Part shown: positions 40,695-48,981 of the stretch, piece after piece
Position numbering within the stretch: the first letter of the stretch is position 1
Layout of the letters: every line of letters starts with the position of its first letter
Made by a program: the position numbers and the translations under genes
Assembly (NCBI RefSeq): GCF_013265555.1
Contig: NZ_CP041345.1
Span: forward strand, 2,712,581-2,776,580
Direction of reading: 5' to 3'
DNA from: Tenuifilum thalassicum
GTDB lineage: Bacteria; Bacteroidota; Bacteroidia; Bacteroidales; Tenuifilaceae
DNA: 64,000 nt
Notes under the pieces: model-generated
What the model was told of the DNA's origin: nothing
The model's input: the letters and a program-made list of their open reading frames with translations, nothing else
Database searches by the model: none

Positions 40695-42848
40695 ATGAAA
40701 ACCTACCAAACCGAACAAATTAGGAATATTGCCTTACTTGGGAATACCGGCTCGGGTAAAACTTCGTTAGCCGAGTCGATGATGTACGAAGGCAAAGTTA
40801 TTGACCGTAAAGGAACAATTGCTGGGAAAAACACCGTTTCGGACTACTCTGAAATTGAGCAACAAAACCAAAGGTCTATTTTCTCAACTCTACTCTTCAC
40901 CGAATTTAATAATAGCAAGCTGAACATTATTGACACACCAGGTTCCGACGATTTTATTGGAGCGGTTATCTCTTCAATGTATCCTGTCGACCTGCTTGTA
41001 ATGGTTGTGAATGCACAGTATGGCGTAGAAGTTGGAACTGAAATATTCAATCGTCATGCTGAAAGGCTTAACAAGCCAATGATTCTTGCGGTTAACCAGC
41101 TCGATCATGACAAAGCAAACTTTGACGTTACCTTTGAGTCGATTAAGCAAACTTTTGGCAAAAAGGTAGTTATCGCACAGTATCCATTAAATCCTGGGGC
41201 TTCTTTCAATAGTTTTATCGATGTGGTTACCATGAAAATGTACAAGTTCAATGAAGATGGTAGTCGCGAAGAGTTGCCTATACCCGATAGCGAAACGGAT
41301 AAGGCCAACGAACTGCATAATGCCCTTATTGAAGCCGCAGCAGAGAACGACGAGTCATTAATGGAGAAATACTTTGAGCAAGGTTACCTTACCGAGGACG
41401 AGATGCGTTCTGGTCTTTCTACTGGCATAAAAAATCGCGAAATCATCCCAATATTTTGCGTTTCTGCACACAAAAATGTTGGAACAAAACGTTTGATGGA
41501 ATTCATCATTAACGTTGGGCCAAAACCAAACCATAGCCCAATGCTCGACAATGATAGTAGCAAGCCCATAGCTTGTGATGCATCAGCTCCAACTTCACTG
41601 TTTGTGTTTAAATCGACTGTTGAGCCTCATATTGGTGAGATCAGCTACTTCCGTGTAATGTCGGGGAAGGTAACTGAGGGAATGGACCTTACCAATGCCA
41701 ACAACTCAACCAAAGAACGTCTCTCACAGCTTTATGTTGTTGCAGGAAAGAACAGAAACAAGGTAACAGAACTTGTTGCCGGTGACATAGGAGCAACAGT
41801 TAAACTGAAAAACACCAAAACCAACCATACGCTCTGTGGCCCTGGCCTCGATTTCACCTTTGCCAACATGATGTTCCCCGATCCAAAATTCCGCACAGCG
41901 GTTAAACCTAAAAATGAGGCAGAGGTTGAAAAGCTAAGCGAACTACTTCATAGAGCCCACGAGGAAGACCCAACGATATTGGTTGAGCACTCTAAGGAGC
42001 TAAAACAGATTATTGTTTCAGGTCAAGGTGAATTTCATCTTAACATCCTAAAATGGCAGATTACCAATCTGCATAAGCTCGATATTGAATACATACCACC
42101 TCGTATTCCTTATCGCGAGACTATCACTAAGGTGGCTCAAGCCGATTACCGCCATAAAAAGCAATCGGGTGGTGCTGGACAGTTTGGTGAGGTACACCTT
42201 GTAATTGAGCCTTACGTTGAGGGTGCTCCTGATCCTGTTAAGTATAAGGTAAACGGTAAGGAAATCAACCTTAACATTAGAGGGAAAGAGGAAATTAACC
42301 TTGAGTGGGGTGGCAAACTCGTATTCTACAACTGTATTGTAGGTGGTGCTATCGATGCCCGCTTTATGCCTGCCATACTTAAAGGTATAATGGAGAAGAT
42401 GGAAGAAGGTCCTCTTACTGGTTCTTACGCTCGCGATATACGTGTTGCTGTATATGACGGTAAAATGCACCCAGTTGACTCAAACGAAATCTCTTTTAAA
42501 CTTGCTGGACGCAACGCTTTCAAAAACGCCTTTAAAGAAGCAGGTCCTAAGATTATGGAACCCGTTTACGATGTAGAAGTTTTGGTTCCTTCCGATCGTA
42601 TGGGTGATGTTATGAGCGATCTTCAAAACCGCCGTGCAATCATTATGGGTATGGGAAGCGATAAAGGTTTTGAAATAATAAATGCCAAGGTACCTTTGGC
42701 TGAGCTTAACAGGTATTCAACCACCTTGTCATCTTTAACAAGCGGTAGAGCTACCTACACCATGAAGTTCGCTTCATACGAGCAAGTTCCTTCTGATGTT
42801 CAGGAAAAGCTCCTAAAAGCATACCAGGAACAAGAAGAGGAAGAATAG
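40695..42848 (+). CDS. EF-G paralogue (EF-G2/FusA2-like) with altered GTPase motifs
   Basis: The 717-residue protein has all EF-G domains, including SGQGEFHLNILKWQ, KKQSGGAGQFGEV and the C-terminal YSTTLSSLTSGRATYTMKF. The GTPase motifs diverge: P-loop GNTGSGKTSLAES (residues 16-28), switch II DTPGSDDFIGAV where true EF-G has DTPGHVDF, and NQLD for NKMD. The catalytic His is thus replaced by Ser, so GTP hydrolysis should be weak or absent. Bacteroides has a comparable second EF-G reported to lack GTPase activity and to act in starvation and gut colonisation; orthology here is my inference. It is divergent from the ribosomal operon and has its own terminator. Confidence 0.85.
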   Translation: MKTYQTEQIRNIALLGNTGSGKTSLAESMMYEGKVIDRKGTIAGKNTVSDYSEIEQQNQRSIFSTLLFTEFNNSKLNIIDTPGSDDFIGAVISSMYPVDLLVMVVNAQYGVEVGTEIFNRHAERLNKPMILAVNQLDHDKANFDVTFESIKQTFGKKVVIAQYPLNPGASFNSFIDVVTMKMYKFNEDGSREELPIPDSETDKANELHNALIEAAAENDESLMEKYFEQGYLTEDEMRSGLSTGIKNREIIPIFCVSAHKNVGTKRLMEFIINVGPKPNHSPMLDNDSSKPIACDASAPTSLFVFKSTVEPHIGEISYFRVMSGKVTEGMDLTNANNSTKERLSQLYVVAGKNRNKVTELVAGDIGATVKLKNTKTNHTLCGPGLDFTFANMMFPDPKFRTAVKPKNEAEVEKLSELLHRAHEEDPTILVEHSKELKQIIVSGQGEFHLNILKWQITNLHKLDIEYIPPRIPYRETITKVAQADYRHKKQSGGAGQFGEVHLVIEPYVEGAPDPVKYKVNGKEINLNIRGKEEINLEWGGKLVFYNCIVGGAIDARFMPAILKGIMEKMEEGPLTGSYARDIRVAVYDGKMHPVDSNEISFKLAGRNAFKNAFKEAGPKIMEPVYDVEVLVPSDRMGDVMSDLQNRRAIIMGMGSDKGFEIINAKVPLAELNRYSTTLSSLTSGRATYTMKFASYEQVPSDVQEKLLKAYQEQEEEE

Positions 42849-42871
42849 TACCCCCACATATATGTTACTCT

Positions 42872-42905
42872 GAAGGTAAACCGTTGCGTTTACCTTCTTT
42901 TTTTA
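42872..42905 (+). terminator. Terminator after the EF-G paralogue
   Basis: A perfect 10-bp stem GAAGGTAAAC/GTTTACCTTC with a 6-base loop is followed by TTTTTTTT. It lies 23 bases past the stop codon. Confidence 0.92.
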
Positions 42906-42911
42906 TTTTTG
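42884..42911 (+). promoter_or_regulatory. Candidate promoter of the cyclophilin gene
   Basis: TTG at 42884-42886 and TATTTTTG at 42904-42911 fit the Bacteroidota pattern with a 17-base spacer. It overlaps the preceding terminator, a compact arrangement; the ATG at 42962 lies about 50 bases downstream. Confidence 0.4.
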
Positions 42912-42961
42912 CAACAACAAGCTTGAAGCGAAATTTTTTAATCAACTAAATATTTATTCTG

Positions 42962-43420
42962 ATGAAAACAGCAGAAATCCACACAGCAAAAGGAGTAATG
43001 AAGGTTAAGTTTTACGAGGAGGATGCGCCTAACACCGTTGCCAACTTTGTTAAGCTGGCAAAAGAGGGTTTTTACGATGGGTTGGCATTCCACCGTGTTA
43101 TTCCCAACTTTGTAATTCAGGGAGGTTGTCCTTTTTCAAAAGACATGTCTGATCCACGTGTTGGAACAGGAGGCCCTGGCTATAAAATTAATTGTGAGCT
43201 AGACGGAAATAATCAGTACCACGATCGCGGTGTCCTTTCTATGGCTCATGCAGGAAGGAATACTGGTGGCTCACAATTCTTCATCTGCCACAATAGGGAG
43301 AACACCAAGCATCTTGACAGGCAGCATACCTGCTTCGGAAAAGTATACGAAGGACTAGAGGTGATTGACCGGATTCGTGTTGGCGACAAGATTGAGAAAG
43401 TTGTAATTATTGAAGAATAA
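42962..43420 (+). CDS. Cyclophilin-type peptidyl-prolyl cis-trans isomerase
   Basis: Accelerates proline isomerisation during folding. The 152 residues contain [16 protein letters not shown] with the active-site Arg, [32 protein letters not shown] and [10 protein letters not shown]. There is no signal peptide, so it is cytoplasmic (PpiB-like). It is monocistronic between two terminators. Confidence 0.93.
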   Translation: MKTAEIHTAKGVMKVKFYEEDAPNTVANFVKLAKEGFYDGLAFHRVIPNFVIQGGCPFSKDMSDPRVGTGGPGYKINCELDGNNQYHDRGVLSMAHAGRNTGGSQFFICHNRENTKHLDRQHTCFGKVYEGLEVIDRIRVGDKIEKVVIIEE

Positions 43421-43442
43421 ATCTTGACAACAAATGCTCAAT

Positions 43443-43473
43443 AAAGGCTGTCCGAAAAAGTCCGACAGCCTTT
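43443..43473. terminator. Bidirectional terminator between the cyclophilin and ProX-like genes
   Basis: AAAGGCTGTC and GACAGCCTTT form a perfect 10-bp stem around an 11-base loop. The gene stops on both strands lie within 25 bases, so it can serve both. Confidence 0.85.
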
Positions 43474-43487
43474 ACTTTATAAAAACA

Positions 43488-43994
43488 TCACTCAATAACA
43501 TAATCAATAAACTCATAGGAGTTACCAGTCCAATCCAAATATCGGAAGAAATCTTTGGTAGTTATCACCAACGATGCTGTATTCAAATTTGGGTGAAAGC
43601 TAATTTTTTGAGTTTCCTTTAGACTCTGGTCAATAAAGAGGTGAACATGATTTTCGGTGTCGTGGATTAATCCGAATGGGGAAACTGATCCAGGTGTAAG
43701 ATTAAGGTATTTATGCATTCTCTTAGGCGAAGCAAATGTTAACTTACCTTGTTTCAAAAGTTTCTCAAGCTGCTTTATATTTAGCATCTTCCTATACTCA
43801 AGTATAACAAGATAATGCTTATTCCCTTTATGATTCCGAAAAAAAAGGTTTTTGCAGTGTGCTGAATCAATACCATCCCAGAACTGTGATGCAATTTCAA
43901 CAGTTGGAGCTTCGGGATGTTCGTGGTATTCAAATGGGATATTTAACTCTTTTAAAACGCCATAAACCTGCGGGTCGCCTCTATAATCCATCAA
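43488..43994 (-). CDS. Prolyl-tRNA editing protein (ProX/YbaK family)
   Basis: Predicted trans-editing deacylase that removes mischarged amino acids (usually Ala) from tRNA-Pro. The 168 residues contain PTVEIASQFWDGIDSAHCKN, LFFRNHKGNKHYLVILE, the substrate-pocket segment KYLNLTPGSVSPFGLIHD and FHPNLNTASLVITTKDF, matching bacterial ProX/PrdX. It lies directly after the pRiA4b-like gene without a gap, so the two are probably co-transcribed. Confidence 0.87.
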   Translation of the reverse strand: MMDYRGDPQVYGVLKELNIPFEYHEHPEAPTVEIASQFWDGIDSAHCKNLFFRNHKGNKHYLVILEYRKMLNIKQLEKLLKQGKLTFASPKRMHKYLNLTPGSVSPFGLIHDTENHVHLFIDQSLKETQKISFHPNLNTASLVITTKDFFRYLDWTGNSYEFIDYVIE

Positions 43995-44498
43995 TTATAA
44001 AATCAAGTTTTGTAAATTTTTATTGATACGTTGGCAATCAAATTCTTCGGGGTCAAAATCTTCGCCTAACCAATCTGCTATTAATGGATACTTCCTTTCC
44101 CCTTCTTTGTGTCTTTTCAATAGTTCTACAACTTCGGTATAATTTACAATTCCGCCAGAATCTTCGGGTGGTGATTTTCTTTTACCTTCTATACAAATCG
44201 GTGTTTTATTGTCGCCATTGCTTATTGCTAAGAAATCTATGCTAATGGTCCAAAAATCAGCAAAGTCGTACACATAATAGAACCTACTACTCTCTTCCTT
44301 TACAAGGTTAATACTTTTTTCTTCCTCATTTTTAATAATTGTATCACCCAATTTAAAAAAGTGGGAGTTGACATTTGTCCACTCAAAAGTAGCCTGAATA
44401 ACCTCGTGAAAAAGTTGAAGACTCAAGTCCCCTGGTACTCGAATAACCCGATATATTTCAGGTCTAGAATTTACTATAGTAAGTTTTACATCTATCAT
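43995..44498 (-). CDS. pRiA4b ORF-3-like protein
   Basis: The 167 residues start MIDVKLTIVNSRPEIYRVI and contain LQLFHEVIQATFEWTNVNSH and FYYVYDFADFWTISIDFLA, the recognisable core of the plasmid pRiA4b ORF-3 family (found on plasmids, transposons and chromosomes; function unknown). The C-terminus has a DPEEFD motif. It is the last ordinary gene before the cassette island. Confidence 0.75.
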   Translation of the reverse strand: MIDVKLTIVNSRPEIYRVIRVPGDLSLQLFHEVIQATFEWTNVNSHFFKLGDTIIKNEEEKSINLVKEESSRFYYVYDFADFWTISIDFLAISNGDNKTPICIEGKRKSPPEDSGGIVNYTEVVELLKRHKEGERKYPLIADWLGEDFDPEEFDCQRINKNLQNLIL

Positions 44499-44668
44499 TC
44501 TATTTGTTTATGCTAGCATGTCAAATATAAGTAAAATTAATTAGAGTAAATAAAGAAGAACGAAAAACAAAATATTTGTGGCATATACATCTTAAGGAAA
44601 TTCAGCAGGTCTTTTCTAAAGAGAGATGCTTCGACAAGCTCAGCATGACAATAATTCAAGATTTCAGA

Positions 44669-44775
44669 CTTGTCCGGCATTGACGGATTTCAGAATTGTC
44701 CGGCGAAGATGGATTCAAGGCTGTGTCCGGCTTAGACGGATTCAAGATTTGTCCAGCGTTGACGGATTCAAGAAT
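44669..44775. repeat. Short-unit repeat array gamma (4 units, R2)
   Basis: Units read TTGTCCGGC-ATTGACGGATT with the centre varying (ATTGACG, GAAGATG, TTAGACG, GTTGACG), separated by TTCAAGA-type linkers. Each unit can form a tiny TCCG...CGGA hairpin. Spacing about 30-35 bases; unlike CRISPR the 'spacers' are themselves near-repeats. Confidence 0.6.
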
Positions 44776-44827
44776 TGTCATATGATCTTCCGATACATTC
44801 CGAATGTTTCCGAGTCATTCCGAATCC

Positions 44828-44957
44828 TTCTTCCTTCCAAGGACCCCTCCAAACCTCCCCTGAGAGGGGAGGCTTAACTCCCCTCTCCTTTTCAGGAGAG
44901 GGGCAGGGGGTGAGGTCAAAAAAATTCGAAACTCCAAAATCTAAAAACTAAACACGG
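44828..44957. repeat. Palindromic element epsilon, copy in R2
   Basis: About 130 bp with two hairpins, CCTCCCCTGAGAGGGGAGG and CCCCTCTCC-TTTTCA-GGAGAGGGG, then GCAGGGGGTGAGGTC and an A-rich tail ending AAACACGG. Almost identical copies are at 48739-48868 and 56399-56529. This is a common type of dispersed intergenic repeat in Bacteroidota. Confidence 0.7.
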
Positions 44958-45081
44958 TTCTTCCGAATCCTTCCGATTATTTCCGAATCGTTCCGAATCA
45001 TTCCGAATCATTCCGAATCATTCTTTTAACTTCCTCTAACTTCATTATTTAACTTCCTCTAACTTCCTCATATTCTTCCAC

Positions 45082-45216
45082 CAGATCCGCCACACCTTCA
45101 GCGAAAAGAATTTTGTCATCCTACCCAAGGGCGCAAACGGTAACCTTATGGACTACCCAACCACACCGGCACTAGCCGACAAGTACACTGCCCTAATCAA
45201 AACCCAGTTTCAATGA
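45082..45216 (+). pseudogene. Cassette A leader remnant (metzincin-like tail)
   Basis: An open frame without its own start encodes QIRHTFSEKNFVILPKG followed by GNLMDYPTTPALADKY and ends KTQFQ-stop. R-H-T-F-S then N-L-M-D-Y resembles the third zinc-binding His and the Met-turn of metzincin-like peptidases; in large Bacteroidota toxins such a domain can precede the variable tip. The TGA at 45214-45216 overlaps the ATG at 45213 as ATGA. An 80-bp segment (45208-45287) separates this frame from the rest of the leader. Confidence 0.6.
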
Positions 45217-45287
45217 AACCCCGTGCTGAGCGAGCTCCAGCGAAGCGAAGCGCGCTGGTTGAATTAATCCCGTGCCACGGCGGGAGG
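45208..45287 (+). other. 80-bp segment inserted in the cassette A leader
   Basis: Compared with cassettes C and D, where KPQ is followed directly by WDLIHNP, this leader has 80 bases between KTQ and DLIH in place of one Trp codon. The net 77 bases shift the frame. It contains CCAGCG-8-base-CGCGCTGG, which can form a hairpin. An almost identical copy is at 49108-49187 in cassette B. Origin unknown; it could be a small REP-like insertion. Confidence 0.55.
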
Positions 45288-47504
45288 GACCTCATCCACA
45301 CCCCCCAGTCCACCACTGGGCTCTTCGACGGCATGGAAGAGGGGGCGAGTCATGATGTTAAGATAAATGAATTAATTACATGGATTAAGAACAACAAAGG
45401 CTCAATAACCAATTTTGACCGAAGCAAGTTCTACAATTTTAATTATTGGGGGAACCACCCATTGGAAGCCAGATTGGATGGTAAAAAGACGAGGATCTAT
45501 GCAGAGGTTTTTGACGATGGGAAAGTAAACCTGAAATCCCCTGACGTTGATTTTATTATTAACGAAAAATATCATTCCGGTTTTTACCTTTCATACAAAT
45601 ACGATGGAAAATCTGAGGAAGCTATTCGTATTTGGACTTATTCTTATCCAGATTTCACACTATTATTAAAAGAACTTGGGTATACGTTTACAGAAAATTT
45701 TAAGAAAAAAATCATTGCCACATACAAAAATTACCTGGCTAATTATAGCGATGATTGCAACAAAATAGATGTTGTCTTTGAAAACGTGCCGGATTTTGTA
45801 ATTTCTGATATTTCCATTGACGATAGGGTTAAATACCTCAAGACCCTTGTTGGTTGCACTATGTTCAATGGTGGCTGGATTTGGGGGAAGGAAAAGGATA
45901 CGGACGAAGAACTGGCAGCTTTTAATCTCATAAAAACGCAAGACAACCCAAAAGCACTTATTGACAGGCTCCTTTCGGAGAAAGTAGAAGGCGAACCACT
46001 ATTAAAGAAATTGGACAGCCGTCTGAGCGATGTTGAATTTGTATTTCCGGATAAAAATTACGGGAAGTTTGCCGGTATAATGTGGGACTACATCGAAAAA
46101 TCATACCCTGTACAAGATAAATTAAGCCTTTATAAAAAGCTGCATGATGAAAACAAGGTTTTCCGGTGGATTCACAAGCTGAATGGGAATTTTTACAGTA
46201 GCAGTTTTGGCAACGATGGTGTAATTACCATTTCCTACAATGAAGTTATAAATACTTCCTATGCTGATTATAACGGCTATCTGACTTTAAATGAAAATAC
46301 TAAGAAACAAGAATTCCCTGTCAATGCTTACGATTATATATTTCTGCATTTTGATATAGATCTACCGGCTCTGAATGTAAAGAAAGGTGATGTTTGTTTT
46401 GTTCCGGCTTACGTACTGCACAATTTGATATCAGAAAGAATAAATGAAAGCACAAAAGACTTTGTCCGTATTGGCCTTGATATTGCTTCCATTGCAATCG
46501 GTATGTCAGAGATTAAGGCGGGAGTGAAAGGTGTACGGCTATTCTTCCAAATTCTTGAAATAGGTACTGCACTGGGAGATATTGCATTAACTGGTTTTGA
46601 AGATAAACTGAATGAAATCCCCGAAGGGGCAAAATTCCTGAAAGCCTTTAATACCATTGCACTTGTTAGTAGCATCGCCAATATAGGGCAAGCAGCGATA
46701 ACCAGGCTTAATAGCACGATGCCCGATGAAATTGCAACTCTACGAAATATTTGGAAGAACAACCCCGAAGTTAAAGATATAGTTAAAGCACATAATCCAA
46801 AGGCCTTTAACCAGATAGACAATCTGGGAGACGAACTGGACAAGTATGATGAATGGGCAAAATATGCCGGAGATTTGGGAGAAGAATTAACCCATCTGGA
46901 TATTCTGATAAATAGGCTTTCCAATGAATTACAAACTCTCGTCATAAATTACAAAAAAATAGGCAAGATTGAAGTAGTAGCAGACAATATAATACTGTTT
47001 AAGAACGCCCAAAATGAAGTTGTAGGCAAAATAATTGAAAATAAGTTTTATCTTTGCCATAGTGGTTGGGGCGGCGATATAGTCAGGAACGAAACCCGCA
47101 GGACAACAATAATTGGAAAATATAATGCAGATAAACCCGGGGGAACACATGCCCTGTTAAAAACTGGCATACTCAATGCAAGTCTTTCCGGAAAAGTTGA
47201 TTACCGTATTTTAAGCAACCCGGAAATAGATAATCTTCTTATGCAAGCACAAAAAGCTATTGATGCTGGTAGTAATAAGTTGGCTGATGAACTTTATGAA
47301 CGAGCTTGGGAAATTAACCGTCAATGGCTTGATGAAGCCATTGAAAACAATGATGTGATAAGGCTGATTTCTGAACCTATCTCTGATAATTTAATGTTAA
47401 CTAATCACTATGGTAAAAGGGTTCTATCATTCTTTGGACGAGAAATAGATTATTTAAAATCCAAAGGCTATATATTAAAAGGTTATGAATTTATTAAAAA
47501 GTAA
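45213..47504 (+). CDS. Cassette A: candidate polymorphic-toxin module
   Basis: 763 residues. Residues 1-45 are the leader, ending in the boundary motif STTGLFDGMEEGA; everything after it differs between cassettes. A beta-rich spacer follows. A hydrophobic helical stretch (about 415-495, RIGLDIASIAIGMSEIKAG ... TIALVSSIANIGQAA) resembles pre-toxin membrane segments. The last 130 residues (from about 630, RRTTIIGKYNAD) contain WEINRQWLDEAIENNDVIRL and FFGREIDYLKSKGY, a pattern I associate with toxin tips but cannot assign to an enzyme. The only possible start is the ATG overlapping the leader stop. The candidate immunity gene starts four bases after the stop. Toxin role is inferred from architecture. 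Confidence 0.6.
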   Translation: MKPRAERAPAKRSALVELIPCHGGRDLIHTPQSTTGLFDGMEEGASHDVKINELITWIKNNKGSITNFDRSKFYNFNYWGNHPLEARLDGKKTRIYAEVFDDGKVNLKSPDVDFIINEKYHSGFYLSYKYDGKSEEAIRIWTYSYPDFTLLLKELGYTFTENFKKKIIATYKNYLANYSDDCNKIDVVFENVPDFVISDISIDDRVKYLKTLVGCTMFNGGWIWGKEKDTDEELAAFNLIKTQDNPKALIDRLLSEKVEGEPLLKKLDSRLSDVEFVFPDKNYGKFAGIMWDYIEKSYPVQDKLSLYKKLHDENKVFRWIHKLNGNFYSSSFGNDGVITISYNEVINTSYADYNGYLTLNENTKKQEFPVNAYDYIFLHFDIDLPALNVKKGDVCFVPAYVLHNLISERINESTKDFVRIGLDIASIAIGMSEIKAGVKGVRLFFQILEIGTALGDIALTGFEDKLNEIPEGAKFLKAFNTIALVSSIANIGQAAITRLNSTMPDEIATLRNIWKNNPEVKDIVKAHNPKAFNQIDNLGDELDKYDEWAKYAGDLGEELTHLDILINRLSNELQTLVINYKKIGKIEVVADNIILFKNAQNEVVGKIIENKFYLCHSGWGGDIVRNETRRTTIIGKYNADKPGGTHALLKTGILNASLSGKVDYRILSNPEIDNLLMQAQKAIDAGSNKLADELYERAWEINRQWLDEAIENNDVIRLISEPISDNLMLTNHYGKRVLSFFGREIDYLKSKGYILKGYEFIKK

Positions 47505-47507
47505 GCC

Positions 47508-47870
47508 ATGGAATTAATAGACCATATAAAAAAGGATTTTGCTGGAATAATTCAAAAATATAATCTTTCAATTTCAGCACCTTTTCCAAGTATTGTTAAT
47601 CTGGAAAATGAATATTGTAATGTTGAGTTGCAGTTAGAAAGAGGTATTGAGTTTTATGTCACTTTTATTGATAAAATATCAAAAAGAGAATATGGCTTAA
47701 TGGGGCTTATAGACTTTAGAAAGTTGGGGGAAAAAATTGAAATGATAGAATCAAAGGGATTATTTGATTTACATGCTAAAATTATCGAACTATACTTCTC
47801 CGATATATTGCAAGGCGATTTCAGCTGGTCGGCTGATTTTGATGAGTTTATGAAACGTTACACGGGGTAG
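47508..47870 (+). CDS. Cassette A: candidate immunity protein
   Basis: A 120-residue acidic protein (MELIDHIKKDFAGIIQKYNL ...) with no signal peptide or transmembrane segment, so cytoplasmic. It starts three bases after the stop of the 763-residue gene, the usual spacing of toxin/immunity pairs. No family recognised. A cytoplasmic partner would suit a toxin acting on a cytoplasmic target. Confidence 0.5.
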   Translation: MELIDHIKKDFAGIIQKYNLSISAPFPSIVNLENEYCNVELQLERGIEFYVTFIDKISKREYGLMGLIDFRKLGEKIEMIESKGLFDLHAKIIELYFSDILQGDFSWSADFDEFMKRYTG

Positions 47871-48247
47871 GAAGTATTTTACATCACATCCAAAACATTT
47901 GAAAGTGCGTCCCAGTTGAGCCGAGGCTGTAACTAAATAAGGAAGCACATTAAGTTGGGCGTTGGTTAGCGAAGCGTACCTGCATCCAACCATTCTTTCA
48001 GGTTGTGCCTGATTTCTTTTGTTGTTTTATGTTGAGTCAAGGGTGTAAAAAGCAATAAACGAGCTGTGTTCGGCGGCGGTTGCACTGCCGTCGGACTATC
48101 AGCAGCAGAGTTTATCCCGCAAAGCGGGACTGCGCCTGAGCTTCCACTTGTTAGCGCGCATTTCTTTTGAACAAGTGCGCTCCTCTTCTCGCTAGCGCGT
48201 ATTTTGTAATCCATTCGTATACCACTGCCAATCAGCAAAGCAACTCC
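47871..48247. other. Gap after cassette A, partly repeat-derived
   Basis: The first 200 bases show no recognisable gene. From about 48130 there are sequences that recur before the nested inverted repeats of R4 and R6: CGCTAGCGCGTATTTTGTAATCC followed by ATTCG-TATACCACTG and CAGCAAAGCAAC. A minus-strand open frame of about 120 codons crosses this area, but its N-terminal third is the inverted repeat itself, so I do not call it. Confidence 0.4.
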
Positions 48248-48440
48248 GGCATAAAAGCCTGTCCCGCCAAAGGGTCTTGGGCGGACCGTTGCGTGGGGGC
48301 TTGAAAGCGGCGCTGTTAGAGCCATACCTCAGGCATGGCGAGTTGCGCCGCGTGGCCGGCACGCCCACGGGGCACCCATCGGGACAGGCTTTTATGCCTT
48401 GATCTTTTGCTTCTTTTGCATCAAGGCAAAAGAAGGGGAA
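48248..48440. repeat. Nested inverted-repeat element, copy in R3 (alpha3)
   Basis: The best-preserved copy. Outer arms GGCATAAAAGCCTGTCCC (48248-48265) and GGGACAGGCTTTTATGCC (48381-48398) are perfectly complementary over 18 bp. The middle stem pairs GCGGCGC (48307-48313) with GCGCCGC (48345-48351). The inner hairpin is CCATACC-TCA-GGCATGG with one mismatch that is G-U on the minus strand. It is followed by the hairpin CTTCTTTTGC-ATCAAG-GCAAAAGAAG (48410-48435). Confidence 0.8.
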
Positions 48441-48479
48441 AATAAACGTGGCTTCGGCAGGCTCGGCATGACATTAATT

Positions 48480-48690
48480 CAAGATTTCAGATTCAAGACT
48501 TGTCCGGCATTGACGGATTTCAGAATTGTCCGGCTTAGACGGATTCAAGGCTGTGTCCGGCTTAGACGGATTCAAGATTCAAGAGCTTGTCCGGCTTTGC
48601 CGGATTCAAGATTTCAGATTTCAGATTCAAGACTTGTCCGGCATTGACGGATTCAAGATTTGTCCTGCGTTGACGGATTTAAGAATTGTC
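48480..48690. repeat. Short-unit repeat array gamma (6 units, R3)
   Basis: Six TGTCC(G/T)GC...(G)ACGGATT-type units, the longest such array in the window. One unit, TCCGGC-TTT-GCCGGA, is a perfect 6-bp hairpin. Units are joined by ATTCAAGATTTCAGATTCAAGA-like linkers. The array ends with AATTGTCATATGATCTTCCG, the same end as in R2, R4, R5 and R6. Confidence 0.6.
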
Positions 48691-48738
48691 ATATGATCTT
48701 CCGATACATTCCGAATGTTTCCGAATCATTCCGAATCC

Positions 48739-48868
48739 TTCTTCCTTCCAAGGACCCCTCCAAACCTCCCCTGAGAGGGGAGGCTTAACTCCCCTCTCCT
48801 TTTCAGGAGAGGGGCAGGGGGTGAGGTCAAAAAAATTCGAAACTCCAAAATCTAAAAACTAAACACGG
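48739..48868. repeat. Palindromic element epsilon, copy in R3
   Basis: Near-identical to the 44828-44957 copy, including the A-rich tail ending AAACACGG, and followed by the same TTCCGAATC and TCTAACTTCC tandem units leading to the cassette B leader. Confidence 0.7.
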
Positions 48869-48981
48869 TTCTTCCGAATCCTTCCGATTATTTCCGAATC
48901 GTTCCGAATCATTCCGAATCATTCTTTTAACTTCCTCTAACTTCATTATTTAACTTCCTCTAACTTCCTCATATTTTCCAC

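Larger units (their letters stand above)
44610..45075. repeat. Repeat block R2 upstream of cassette A
   Basis: In order: GATGCTTCGACAAGCTCAGCA (44627); four TGTCC-(G/A)GC-7-base-GA(C/T)GGATT units (about 44669-44775); a TTCCGA run; the palindromic element at 44828-44957; then TTCCGAATCATTCCGAA and TCTAACTTCC tandem units up to the leader. This block lacks the long nested inverted repeat present in R1 and R3-R6. Confidence 0.75.

Noticed and set aside
42048-42470. 140-codon frame opposite the EF-G paralogue
   Set aside because: Antisense shadow of domains IV-V of a well-supported gene.
44626-44877. Open frames made of LTDFRIVRR-type units in the gamma arrays
   Set aside because: They are translations of the short DNA repeat; reading frame and length change from block to block.
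47966-48325. 119-codon minus-strand frame between cassettes A and B
   Set aside because: Its N-terminal part is the nested inverted repeat; the C-terminal part (EIRHNLKEWLDAG) might be a remnant but has no support.
48480-48690. Possible CRISPR array
   Set aside because: Units are 17-20 bases and imperfect, intervals are themselves near-identical, and no cas gene is in the window.
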